A stretch of DNA of 64,000 nt from Zygosaccharomyces rouxii (lineage: Eukaryota; Ascomycota; Saccharomycetes; Saccharomycetales; Saccharomycetaceae), in NCBI RefSeq assembly GCF_000026365.1, contig NC_012991.1, positions 1,324,209 to 1,388,208 of the forward strand, written 5' to 3'. The translations under genes and the position numbers were made by a program. The stretch's first letter is position 1. Each line of letters opens with the position of its first letter. The notes beneath the pieces were generated by a model, which had not been told where the DNA came from, made no database searches, and worked only from the letters and a program-made list of their open reading frames with translations. Below are positions 21,201 to 30,100 of the stretch, piece by piece.

Positions 21201-21402
21201 TCAATGCATCTTGCTTATTTCTGTTCTTCATCTCATCCGAAAACGATTCATACAGATACCTTGTATGGTCCATAAGATCGTCTAGATCTTCCAATTTTAG
21301 GACTGCGTAGTGTGGTTTTATATCATCTTCATAGATGTCTTCCACCAGTCTCAACAGTTCACTGGAGTACTCGGGCGTGAACCAAGTAGTATTGGCAGAC
21401 AT
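18268..21402 (-). CDS. UBP7/UBP11: ubiquitin-specific protease with rhodanese domain (Ubp7/Ubp11)
   Basis: Single-copy counterpart of UBP7 (YIL156W) and UBP11 (YKR098C), cysteine deubiquitinases; Ubp7 acts in endocytosis. I start at the ATG at 21402 (1044 aa), where FTPEYSSELLRLVED aligns with the Ubp7 N-terminus. The open frame continues upstream without an ATG. Order: helical N-terminal domain; rhodanese-like domain (~330-480, with LLIDLRLQSRYKFNYILAPN and GGYEKWK); a Pro-rich linker with PPPPPPATLP; and the USP domain from ~595. The Cys box is GLRNLGATCYINSMLQCLF (catalytic Cys608). A zinc-ribbon-like pair is CKKCG/CPKCG. The His box is NLISGHYTSLVN. A Ser/Asn-rich insert sits inside the USP domain. 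Confidence 0.95.
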   Translation of the reverse strand: MSANTTWFTPEYSSELLRLVEDIYEDDIKPHYAVLKLEDLDDLMDHTRYLYESFSDEMKNRNKQDALTAYIIGCYFLYLIIPQSTQFQARNKTFQVHNALKKLYENQVNMTNVLLMVKDEVDSVLDRDFRKLKDVERKRAFSSPDNGLDSEISRLTLAGNGSTLPKMHKKWDFIRSDSNFHSHDTGNVPLWKAPNLEPNDQLKLALDSAVPSSLSVDTVGKEAPELSLSPLGYPKHKSKSELTVEEKEHPQQDHRHHHGVQQETHQLGKDDDEQHFWDAKVDRAVAHRKDSYHSVYMDDGDHDFGENKGATFPESEVQAMKRLQKQSIITSPELFSILSNKKERNRLLLIDLRLQSRYKFNYILAPNMVFIDPRMLWDVNTKTPVTDISVLDERLKNSIFNKRGSFDFIVYYTDMKTYMEMDFDYLFVFYNLVVASQEVSLRSLPSYLLGGYEKWKAVLKKYLTQFGIRVDDYLYRPYSSNKEGKEKSANAKHIEPVPWKPPALPERMRNLPPPPPPATLPITKEMPPPVPPKIQLEQQEDKNHTRPRSRTVSSPAEVPKNVVAPEQLSQLDSYPMRQRQFSVPTIERSNNKYVALSITGLRNLGATCYINSMLQCLFATNMFRDLFEPSNYERFFNPELEDTGKLSKSFSVLIRKMYMNGGCSVVPTSFLKICNFLRPDFNIPDDQQDAQEFLMLTIDRLHDELSNQTEVLNAHPELLLYDAETSKVQKEEYKQWFENSLINTKFSPIDKIFQGQLENGLHCKKCGYSSYSYSTFYILSLAIPKPSSSFLSSSKGNWVNLEDCINMFTSDEVMSRENAWDCPKCGVTVQKEKSESNQRHNKQSSSSGSTASPEPRKAKKKDEEGSSLKSKTKFLLFPRKRKSSSSKSLSPFNLLNSSSSSSNTNNNSSSNSGSKKNSFSIRATNFVTLPPVLVIHLSRFYYDLTKKNETVITYPLILNIVLKNNETLKYRLYAVVNHNGNLISGHYTSLVNKNRDHDLENNRQQWYYFDDEVVKHETSHGNLSQGVNKVSSKDVYVLFYERID

Positions 21403-21943
21403 AAAGTAAGGGAGGGTGTTGGTCAAAATATGTACAAAATAGTGCCCTTGAAATCTTTCAAAGTTGTAAGTAGAGTAAATGGGAGCCGACAGAATAAAAT
21501 ATAATGTCTTAAAATCACCAAAACGAGCTCCCAAGCACCTTTCCAACCTAGTGAGAAGTTCGTTTCTCTAGAATGTGTGCAAACATTTTTGGTTCACATT
21601 TATTGATTGACACCTGATACCTCATCACTGTTTACGTGCCGCGTATCATTTTTTTTTCCAGCTGTGATCGTAAATTTCAATATACTCATCTCATCTCATC
21701 TCATCTCATCCCATACCGACGATAAGAACTATAGGAATAGTACGTAGAATAGTGCAACGATTTGCCATCGCTAGATTTTGCTTTGTGTGCTAGTTTCATT
21801 GGCAATTTGCTATTATACTTTAGTGGATTTGACTTTCTCCTTTAATGCTGGGGAGATTGAAATAGAATTTCGTAAAAGCTAAGCTAGTGAGCTAAACGTG
21901 TTCTGTATTCTGGTAATCAGTAGAATCGAAATATTAGCAGCTC
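21403..21943. promoter_or_regulatory. divergent UBP/BAS1 promoter region
   Basis: 541 bp between divergent genes. It includes a run of five CATCT units (21686-21712) and a T-rich tract at ~21649-21657. The open extension of the UBP frame into this region lacks an ATG and is treated as non-coding. Confidence 0.5.
21686..21712. repeat. CATCT pentanucleotide microsatellite
   Basis: Five near-perfect tandem CATCT units in the UBP/BAS1 divergent promoter. This is the reverse complement of the repeat seen at 3475-3509. Confidence 0.8.
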
Positions 21944-24019
21944 ATGACAACGAACGAGAAGAAAGCAAAAGGTTCTAAAATCAAGAAAGGTGTGGATTTC
22001 GATCTTCTGGTGGTGACAGAATCACTTGGCTACAAGACGTATAGAAAAAATCGTAGGAATTCGTGGTCGAGGGAAGAAGACGACAAGTTGAAACAGTTGA
22101 TAAGTGCAGCACTAATAGAATTAGGCTATGCTAGAGGCGTCGCGGATATCAAGACGATTCAAGAATCGGAAAGGATTTGCAAAAATATATCGTGGGAACA
22201 CATTGCCAATCTTTTCAATGATCCAGCAAGGAAGCCCAAGGACTTGAGGAAACGTTGGACATCATCATTGGATCCTAATTTGAAAAAGGGTAAGTGGACA
22301 CCTGAAGAAGACGCACAACTTTTAAAGGCATATGAAACTCATGGAGCTCATTGGCAAAGCGTCTCAGAGAGCATTCCAGGTAGAACAGAAGATCAATGCG
22401 CCAAAAGATATATTGAAGTATTAGGACCAAGTACAGAGGGCAGACTAAGGAAATGGACTCTTGAGGAAGATTTGAGCCTTGTGAATAAAGTTAAAAAATA
22501 TGGTACAAAATGGAGAAGAATATCGTCAGAAATGGAGTTTAGACCAAGCTTAACTTGTAGAAACCGTTGGAGAAAAATTATCACATCTGTGGTTCGTAAT
22601 AAGGCAAGTCCGGAAATTGCAGATGCTGTTAAAGGCGATCAAGATGTATCGTCTTCATTGAGCTCCTTCCTAAGTCAGGGAAAATCAAACAATGAACCTG
22701 ATAGTGAAGATGAAAGTTCTTCCAGGGAGAATAAAAGTAAGCATATGGAACAAGGCGAAGATGAAGAAGAAGATGAAGAAGATGAGAGTGCCAGTGAGTT
22801 AGAGACGGAGCTTCCAAGCAAAAATAATTTAAATGCTAAACACGAACCAAATACCGACCCTGCAGTGATGAATATGCTGGATCCAATAAGAACGGGTATA
22901 GACTCCGAGAATAACGGGCAACATCAACAGCAGCATCAACGACCACCGCAGACGCAGGCGCCACAGACACAAGGCAAGTCACCTCATAGGAGTCACATGG
23001 AATGGAAATATATTCTCAAGGATGGTGATGAATTGTCAGTGTCTAGCGGTGTGATTGATAGCACTAATTTAGTCAAGGAATTAATTGAACAAGCCAGAAA
23101 GCACCAGTTAAAGATATCCATCCATCAACACATTCATAACCATTATAGTGCTCCTCAGGAGTTAAGTGCAAGTGAACAGCTACAAAGTATCCAACCATCC
23201 ACGACTTTTGACGCCTATTCAAATTTCCGCACAAGCACGTCTTCACCTTCTACAGGCTCTTCTAGTAGGGATTTATTATCTAATACTGCCGCCACTGCAA
23301 CTGCAACCAAACCTGTTTTCCCAGAAGGCTATCAAGAATTTCTTTCGCCCTCGCCGAATTATAACGCTGCATTTGGATTCGAACCATTTTCACCCTATGC
23401 ACCAAGACCTGATTTACCACCACCAACAGCGGCACCCTGTGCAACCCCTGGCATAGTAAATCGCGGAACTGATGAAGTACAAGACGTCAGTAGACACAGA
23501 GTGTCTCATTTCAACTACCTACCACCTGCATTAAAACCCCAATTGGAATCATCTGACTCTACAAAGGCATCAAATTTAAATATTCTTCTAAACCCAACAC
23601 CATCAAATGGTAGAAGGGCATCAGCGAAACGAAGAAGAAGGAAACAAGGCTCCTTACGTTCAGGTTCGAATACACCGGGCTCATCACATACATCACCAGA
23701 TGACGGTAGACAACAGGGATCGAACGGGGGTGGATCCGATCATACAAAATCGGTCGGATCGATGAATGATGATGAGGGACTCGATTTTTGGGAAAATCTA
23801 AGATCTTTGGCAGGACGACCGGCTAGAGCACAGCAGGAAGAATTCAAACAGCCAAATATCAATCCCTTTGACGATGAAAGTAGAGACTTGATCTATGGTC
23901 TTTTTAACGGTAACGGTGCTAATGATAACGAATTGGATTCGAACACATTATCAAGACTAGACCATCAAAGTCCGTTTCCGCTTGATGATGAAACGTTTAT
24001 ACCTTTTAACCCTAGTTAG
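21944..24019 (+). CDS. BAS1: Myb-type transcription factor Bas1
   Basis: DNA-binding activator of purine and histidine biosynthesis genes, acting with Pho2 when AICAR/SAICAR signal adenine need. The product is 691 aa (811 in S. cerevisiae). Myb repeats occupy the first ~215 residues, with tryptophan-rich signatures (RRNSWSREEDDKLK, KKGKWTPEEDAQLLKAY, LRKWTLEEDLSLV, CRNRWRKI). An acidic run follows (~residues 265-290). A conserved central segment follows that (HRSHMEWKYILKDGDE through LVKELIEQARKHQLKISIH), which fits the Bas1 interaction/regulatory region. The C-terminal half is Ser/Pro/Asn-rich. It lies divergent from UBP and convergent with the small spliced gene downstream, as for YKR099W. 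Confidence 0.96.
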   Translation: MTTNEKKAKGSKIKKGVDFDLLVVTESLGYKTYRKNRRNSWSREEDDKLKQLISAALIELGYARGVADIKTIQESERICKNISWEHIANLFNDPARKPKDLRKRWTSSLDPNLKKGKWTPEEDAQLLKAYETHGAHWQSVSESIPGRTEDQCAKRYIEVLGPSTEGRLRKWTLEEDLSLVNKVKKYGTKWRRISSEMEFRPSLTCRNRWRKIITSVVRNKASPEIADAVKGDQDVSSSLSSFLSQGKSNNEPDSEDESSSRENKSKHMEQGEDEEEDEEDESASELETELPSKNNLNAKHEPNTDPAVMNMLDPIRTGIDSENNGQHQQQHQRPPQTQAPQTQGKSPHRSHMEWKYILKDGDELSVSSGVIDSTNLVKELIEQARKHQLKISIHQHIHNHYSAPQELSASEQLQSIQPSTTFDAYSNFRTSTSSPSTGSSSRDLLSNTAATATATKPVFPEGYQEFLSPSPNYNAAFGFEPFSPYAPRPDLPPPTAAPCATPGIVNRGTDEVQDVSRHRVSHFNYLPPALKPQLESSDSTKASNLNILLNPTPSNGRRASAKRRRRKQGSLRSGSNTPGSSHTSPDDGRQQGSNGGGSDHTKSVGSMNDDEGLDFWENLRSLAGRPARAQQEEFKQPNINPFDDESRDLIYGLFNGNGANDNELDSNTLSRLDHQSPFPLDDETFIPFNPS

Positions 24020-24119
24020 ATAAACACACGAATTAGAATATTATAATTAATAAGTTAATAATCAAGTAATAATAATAATGACAATAGTAATCGATAGCTT
24101 GTCGTTAAACATCAATCAC

Positions 24120-24408
24120 CTATTTTCTCCCAAAGTACGGAGATGATCCACAAGTCGCCACACTGTAATCGTAAATAGATTCACCCATGTTTAAATATCT
24201 TGACATGTAATCTCTAATAGTCATATTTTCAATAGTTTGCAACTTGGGGGTCAAGCCAGTATTCCTTCTAAGGCCTGCTAAACAAGTCGATACCAATATA
24301 AGATCGATTGAAATATGGATAGTTTTGCCGAGCTATATCGACGGTGTTAGTACCATTTGAAAGAGAAAAAAAATGGAGAAATACACAGGCAGCACATACC
24401 ACAGTCAT
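24120..24408 (-). CDS. YIL156W-B: small conserved fungal protein, YIL156W-B-like (spliced, 9-nt first exon)
   Basis: A 73 aa protein from two exons: exon 1 24400-24408 (only ATG ACT GTG) and exon 2 24120-24332. The 67 nt intron (24333-24399) has a GTATGT donor, a perfect TACTAAC branch site (24348-24354) and a TAG acceptor 13 nt beyond. Splicing keeps the frame and gives MTVLGKTIHISIDLILVS, a hydrophobic helix, then LRRNTGLTP and a C-terminus with SRYLNMGESIYDYSV and GSSPYFGRK. This agrees with the small fungal DUF1748 family as I remember it and with the 73 aa S. cerevisiae YIL156W-B next to UBP7. Function is unknown; one membrane-associated helix is likely. It is convergent with BAS1 (100 bp gap) and divergent from COA1 with a ~170 bp promoter. 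Confidence 0.88.
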
Positions 24409-24575
24409 AGATCAGTTTGATTTGGTTATACCCTTGTTTTAGTACGTTGAATAGTATTACTTTTCGTCAGCTGATAGGCTTCTTATTGGTAAGATGAACT
24501 GTAAGAAAACAAAAAAAAAATAATTCTTAGAAGATTAATCCAACTTTAATTCAAATTGAACAATAAAGAAAAACG

Positions 24576-25127
24576 ATGTCCTTTATGCTTCGCAGTTTGG
24601 TCTCTAGATCGTTGACACGATCCCTACGCCTGCCTAAAAGACGTCTATTAGCTACACAAAGTACTCCTGACTTTGTTTTGAAGGATAAGAATAGACCATT
24701 GAGAGTGGAAAGGGAATTGCCAGATCCATTTGCATACAAAGTAAAGAATCGTGCTACATTTGCAGCTTTTAGCATTGGTGTTGTCGCAGCATTAGCAATA
24801 ATTTTCAACTATGAAAAGACAGAATCTCCAATTATCTCAAATACATTCTACCATTTACGTAGATCCCCGAGGACAAGAGAATTACTAGGTGAAAATATTG
24901 AATTCGATGGCCTAATGCCTTGGGTTCATGGTGAATTGAATCAAGTTGCAGGTAAGGTTAATATACGGTTTAACATTAGGGGTAGTAAGGGCACCAAAGC
25001 TGTTGTAAGATTAGTCGCTAATAAGGACAATGAATTTAAGGAATTCTTAATTCGCGAATGGAGTCTAACAGCTGATGATGAACAAATTGATCTTTTAGAG
25101 GAAGGGGATTTGAAAGCCTTAGGTTAA
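24576..25127 (+). CDS. COA1: cytochrome c oxidase assembly factor Coa1
   Basis: Inner-membrane mitochondrial protein that acts with Mss51, Cox14 and Shy1 in early maturation of Cox1. The product is 183 aa (197 in S. cerevisiae). Residues 1-~30 form an Arg/Ser/Leu-rich presequence without acidic residues. A single transmembrane segment lies at about residues 65-85 (TFAAFSIGVVAALAIIF). The soluble part has the Coa1/Tim21-like blocks SNTFYHLRRSPRTRELLG, WVHGELNQVAGKVNIRF and KGTKAVVRL. Position and strand match YIL157C. Confidence 0.94.
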   Translation: MSFMLRSLVSRSLTRSLRLPKRRLLATQSTPDFVLKDKNRPLRVERELPDPFAYKVKNRATFAAFSIGVVAALAIIFNYEKTESPIISNTFYHLRRSPRTRELLGENIEFDGLMPWVHGELNQVAGKVNIRFNIRGSKGTKAVVRLVANKDNEFKEFLIREWSLTADDEQIDLLEEGDLKALG

Positions 25128-25334
25128 AATTGATAGCAGAATAAAAGTGTAAAAAGCCTTGTAGATAGAACTCATAGTTACACAGTTTTTATCTTGAAAA
25201 AATACAATATAGATATTATACGAATATAATGCCACAAGGGGAAAGACGAAGCACAACATGGAGCATACATGCAACGGTCAATCCACATGAGAACTGCTTT
25301 CATGCTCGCCACACATCCTATTTGTTCATATTTC

Positions 25335-25368
<34 letters not shown>

Positions 25369-25413
25369 GTGTAATATAAGGAAAATAAAAATCGAAGATG
25401 GATTTTCAAATTT
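25128..25413. terminator. convergent COA1/SKG1 3' region with T31 tract
   Basis: A 286 bp gap with no supported gene. 31 consecutive T on the + strand (25337-25367) form the longest homopolymer in the window. It probably contains the 3' ends of both genes. Confidence 0.5.
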
Positions 25414-26418
25414 TCATATTCCTGGTTTTGGTCTTAAACTGTCAATGAATGTCCTTTTACTTTCAGAATAGTTGGTAAATTCGTTTTCATATTGATCTTC
25501 CTCTTGAATCTCTGAAGTATTTTTTATATCGTAATTGTTCTTTAAAGAATACACCGGTTGTTTATTATTATTATTATTATTATTACTGACCTTCACATCC
25601 ACCAGTGATGCGGCAGTGGCACTTTTCGGAGTATCAAAAACATTATCGTAACTAGTTGTGCCTTTAACTGCAGACATCACTGACGAAGATCTTGTATGCA
25701 ATGAAGATCTTGATACATTGGTATTTGTATTTGTATTGGAATTTGAATTGGAACGCGATAAACTCGTTGCTGATTGTGTGCCCCTTGGATAAGATCCAAA
25801 ATCATTATTCCTTAAATTTTTCATAATGACTTTTTCATTATTTTGCTGATTTTGTTGTATGGTAGCAGCAGTATCCTGTTCATTATTATCTTCTGAAAAT
25901 AATTTCGGTTCAGTATTGGCTAATACAGGTATCATTTGATCATAAACAGTCTCTTGATGTAGATTTGGTCTTTTCCTCATATTTTGCGTCGAATCCAGCG
26001 ACAAATTTGAACCATTGTTATCAACATTAATACCTGTAGGTAATTGCCGTATTCTGTAAGCATTTAGATTTCTTCTATATGCTGGCATATAATGTTTACT
26101 CTGATGCTTATTTTGATGTGTTTCATTCGGTTGCTGCAATTGTTCTGATGAACTTGAACCTTGAATCCCCGACGATTCAACAGACTCATCATTAACATAA
26201 ACATCTTTCTTTTCCTGTTGTGTTTCTTGCCATGTTCCTAAATTATCAAAACTGATGAATCCACTTTCATCACGAATAATGTTCTCCAATTCACAATCTC
26301 TTGCATCTTCTTTCTTGTAACGACGTTGCATTCGAATCCAAAACACAATTGCTAGGAGAAAGCTTAATCCTACTGGTAAACCAACAGCGCACCCAACAGC
26401 TATTGAAACATCACCCAT
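25414..26418 (-). CDS. SKG1/AIM20: single-pass membrane protein of the Skg1/Aim20 family
   Basis: Counterpart of SKG1 (YKR100C) and AIM20 (YIL158W); Skg1 is a bud-site membrane protein that affects cell-wall composition. The product is 334 aa from the ATG at 26418. A transmembrane segment lies right after the N-terminus (residues ~7-28, GCAVGLPVGLSFLLAIVFW), followed by basic residues (RMQRRYKK), so the long tail should be cytoplasmic. A conserved block follows (CELENIIRDESGFISFDNLG). The remainder is Ser/Asn/Gln-rich with an Asn-rich tract near residue 285, and ends in a conserved segment with YENEFTNYSESKRTFIDSLRP. The short C-terminal motif supports orthology. Confidence 0.9.
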   Translation of the reverse strand: MGDVSIAVGCAVGLPVGLSFLLAIVFWIRMQRRYKKEDARDCELENIIRDESGFISFDNLGTWQETQQEKKDVYVNDESVESSGIQGSSSSEQLQQPNETHQNKHQSKHYMPAYRRNLNAYRIRQLPTGINVDNNGSNLSLDSTQNMRKRPNLHQETVYDQMIPVLANTEPKLFSEDNNEQDTAATIQQNQQNNEKVIMKNLRNNDFGSYPRGTQSATSLSRSNSNSNTNTNTNVSRSSLHTRSSSVMSAVKGTTSYDNVFDTPKSATAASLVDVKVSNNNNNNNKQPVYSLKNNYDIKNTSEIQEEDQYENEFTNYSESKRTFIDSLRPKPGI

Positions 26419-27189
26419 GATTTGCTTGTATCAACAACTTCCTCTAACTTTTAGTTGTAGTTGTACTAGTAGTGGTAATAGCGGTAACGAAATAACTAGA
26501 ATAATAATAATAAGTGACAAAATTTGAAAAGAGGAACTACAATCCTTTCCTAATTTTACAGCAAAGGAGGTTTATCTAGAATACCACTAATTTTGAAACT
26601 TAATGCAAATCACTACTATTCTAAGTGATGAGAGAAAGAACTATGCAAACAAAGAAAGAAGAAACCAAGCTAAACCAAGTTAAGCTAGGCTAGATTTGGA
26701 ATAAGGGAAACATACCTAGGGCCAAAAAAAGAACAACAAACGAAAAAGAAAAATTCCTGTTCTTTTAAAAAAATATTTGTTAAATAGTTTATCTCTCTTC
26801 AGTCTTCAACATCTCGAAACTGCAGGGAATCAGAGAGACGTTTCGAGTTCCTTGCGGCTGCTTCTGTTAATCCACTCGAATACTCTTGGTGTTTCCACCT
26901 TTACGTACACTGAATGAAAAACAACCAATTTGGGTAATGAGGTGTGAGGCTACGCCCCATTGGTTATGTAACGCGTATAAGCACCACGAAGGTGGAACGG
27001 AATGTGATGAGATAGGTTAACCAAGATGCGATAACTAATTAGTTAACTAAAGGGTCCGATTACGTACGTATACCCTTCCTTTCATTTACAACTAGAGATA
27101 TACGCGTAATTACGGTACTTAAGTTAAAAACAGGAATAAAGAAAAGAGGTGATTGTACCATAAATAGCTTGGCCTGGCTTTCCCGTTGT
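26419..27189. other. intergenic: SKG1 promoter and BNR1 3' end
   Basis: 771 bp between two minus-strand genes. It holds the SKG1 promoter, with purine-rich stretches near 26640-26760, and the BNR1 3' region. No gene, tRNA or repeat was recognised. Confidence 0.6.
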
Positions 27190-30100
27190 TCAGATATTTT
27201 GAATATCGTTTAACATCGCTTGAGTCCTTTCTAGTAATTCACCTCTTTTCGAGTTCTGAGATTCAACCGGTGAGCTTTCTTTAGTGGTGAATTCGCGTTG
27301 ATGGTCATCATCATTAACGTCATGATTATTATCGTTATTACCACCATTTTCCCTTTCGCGAACACTTTTATTGTTACCCGTACTGCTAATTTCGTTATTA
27401 GTTTTACCCGTAGTAGTAGTAGTCATGGTTGTGGAGAGTACGGATTTATCTAACATTCGTGTACTCCTGCGGCGTCTTAGTGGTTCAGGGTTCTTCTTAA
27501 CTCCACGTAATTTTGAAAGTAAAAGATCCACGGCGTCGTCTTCACCATCACCACCTTCTTCTTCTTCAACTGCTTCTTGTCCGCTAGTGTTCATGAGCTG
27601 TGGTTTATTGGAAACGTTAGGCTCCTTAACATCATCCAATCTTTTAACATTATTCGTAGTTGTAGTACTATTTTTGGTACTTCTACGTGTATCAAGTAAT
27701 TTTTTCCTTTGTTCATAAACACGATATGCTTCTTCTTTTTCGATATTTTCCTTGGCACATTTTTTAAATACGACAGAAAATTCACCAAAATTTGCAAAAA
27801 AAGAATTTTTAGCCTCTTTGTCCATTGGATTTTCTCCGAAATATTTCATCAACTTGTCTAAATCTGCACTGATTAACTTGTATTGATCCCATAACAATTG
27901 TGATTTTGTCTTGGCTCTGTTAATCTTGTATTTCACCTTACGCATAATTTCGTCCTTGGGATGTAAATTTGATTGTTGTGAAAGGATTCCCTCCGTTGTC
28001 ATACGAACGACTGAGTTTACTTTCGAACAATACTCTTCACACTCTGATTGTATGTGATCAAAGGAAATATATCCTAATGCTTCTGCCTTATTAAGATCAT
28101 CGGTAAAATGATAAATATCTGGATATTTGACTCTAACCACTTTTTCAATAAAATGTAAAAAAGATAAATTGTTATCGACACTTGATTTGACGAACGATAA
28201 TTTTGATAAGGAGTTTAACCTGATACCGCTGACATTTTTCTTGTTCATATAATTACCAATTTCCATTATGATGTAGAGCAACTGCTTAAGTCTAAATGCA
28301 TTTTTAATCTTTTGAATAGCGTCGTCAATATTCTGTAATTTGTAAACTAAATCGTAATAATCTCTTTCATAAGTGGCAAATATTAAAAGGCATTTTGATC
28401 TTTCTCGCCAGTAAGATCTTAAATTGTAACATAATTCAAGGAAAATTCGATCTGGACGTTCCAACTCATTGGGGTCAACAGTTGGTGATTTGTTCTCTTG
28501 GAAATCAGCACTATACGGTGCAAACGACCTAGATAAACTTGCTGGAATATTCGTTAACTCTTCATTGTTGAAAAATTCTAGTACGCTAACGTTTTGTAAA
28601 ATATCGTTATCGCATCTAAGAACCTTTAAGACAAATTCTTCCACTGGATATTGTGAATACATGTGTAAATTAATACCAAATTGTTGTGCCAGATCTCTTG
28701 ATAAAAAGCTCTTCAATTGGGTTGTTTTCTTCGTGCTATTATCATTTTTAACTTTTTTCACAGTGGAATTCTTGAGTTGGAAAGTTGTTTGTACTTTTTC
28801 AAAGATACCACTAATCTCTAGCTCTTTCACTGTCTCTTCACGCTGTTCATTATCCTCCCAAACGGTCTTCTCCACATCATCAATTTTTTCCCAATGAATT
28901 TGTTTCAAACTCTGTTTTGGTTTATCTGGTATTGGTGCTGGCGGCGCTTCCCCTACGGACAAGATTTTTCCCGGTAATGGGGGTGGGGGAGGTGGTCCTG
29001 ATGAAGCCTGTCCTTCAGATGCTTTTTTCATTGGAGGCAGCGGTGGCGCTGGCGGTGGAGGCGGAGGTGGAGGCGTTGGGATTGCAGCTTTTACTAAATT
29101 AGTAGGTAAAGGAGGAGGAGGAGGAGGAGGTGGTGGTGGTGGTGCTGGAGCAGAGGCTGGAGAAGGGGACACAAACTGTTCCGGTGCCTTCCCCGGTCCC
29201 TGTGCATCGCTAGCAACTGATACGTAACCGGATGGTAATTTTGGCAAAGGCGGTAACCATGAGAAAGCACTATTGCCACCGTTATGGTTACCACTTGTTT
29301 GAGACGCTTGTCTGAAATGCGAGCTTGCATTACTATTTCCAGGTGGCAGCCCCATGGATATTTGTTTTCTAGGCTCATCAGCAACGTAGGCGGCTAGGGA
29401 ACCGACCCTCCGAGATTTTGTCAGCGTCTTACCAGGTCCTTTACCTAATTTGTGTTTATTTACATCTTTGTGGGGTTTTAAATTTTGGAAAAGTGTAGTA
29501 GGAGTAGTAGTGGGACTAGTAGGAGTACCACCTCTTACATGAGATGATTGATTATTCATTTGTTGGTGTGATAAAGTTTGATCTAATAATTTTTTCTCTT
29601 CCCTTCTTTCATCTTTAATAGATTTGAATTGATTCTGTAAGCGTCGGAGTTCGAGTTCTTTATCCTTCAATAATGCAGTCGTATATTCAAATTTTTGTAT
29701 AATTTGATCCTTATTTGTATCTCTTAGTTTTTCTAATTGACCTTTTTCTTCCTGTAAAGAACGCACAGCATCCTGCAGAAAGTTTATCTCACCCATTGCC
29801 CTTTTTGCAATCTCATCTGATTCCAAATTGTCTACCAAAGTGTTTATGGAATCTTGAAAAACAGATTCTGGATCAAATTCCATATTATTGTAGAGATTTG
29901 ATTCCAAAAATTGAAACATGATTATTAAGGCCTTCAATACTTTTACCGACTCAGACGTGGTCTTTGATTTTAACATTTCACTAATTGACTGAATGAGAGT
30001 TCCAAAAGGTTGTTCTAAACTTGTATTTTTGGTGTTTGCCACGATTGATTCCAATGCATTCCCATAAAACAAATCTGCTAATGATGGTTTATCGGCAAAT

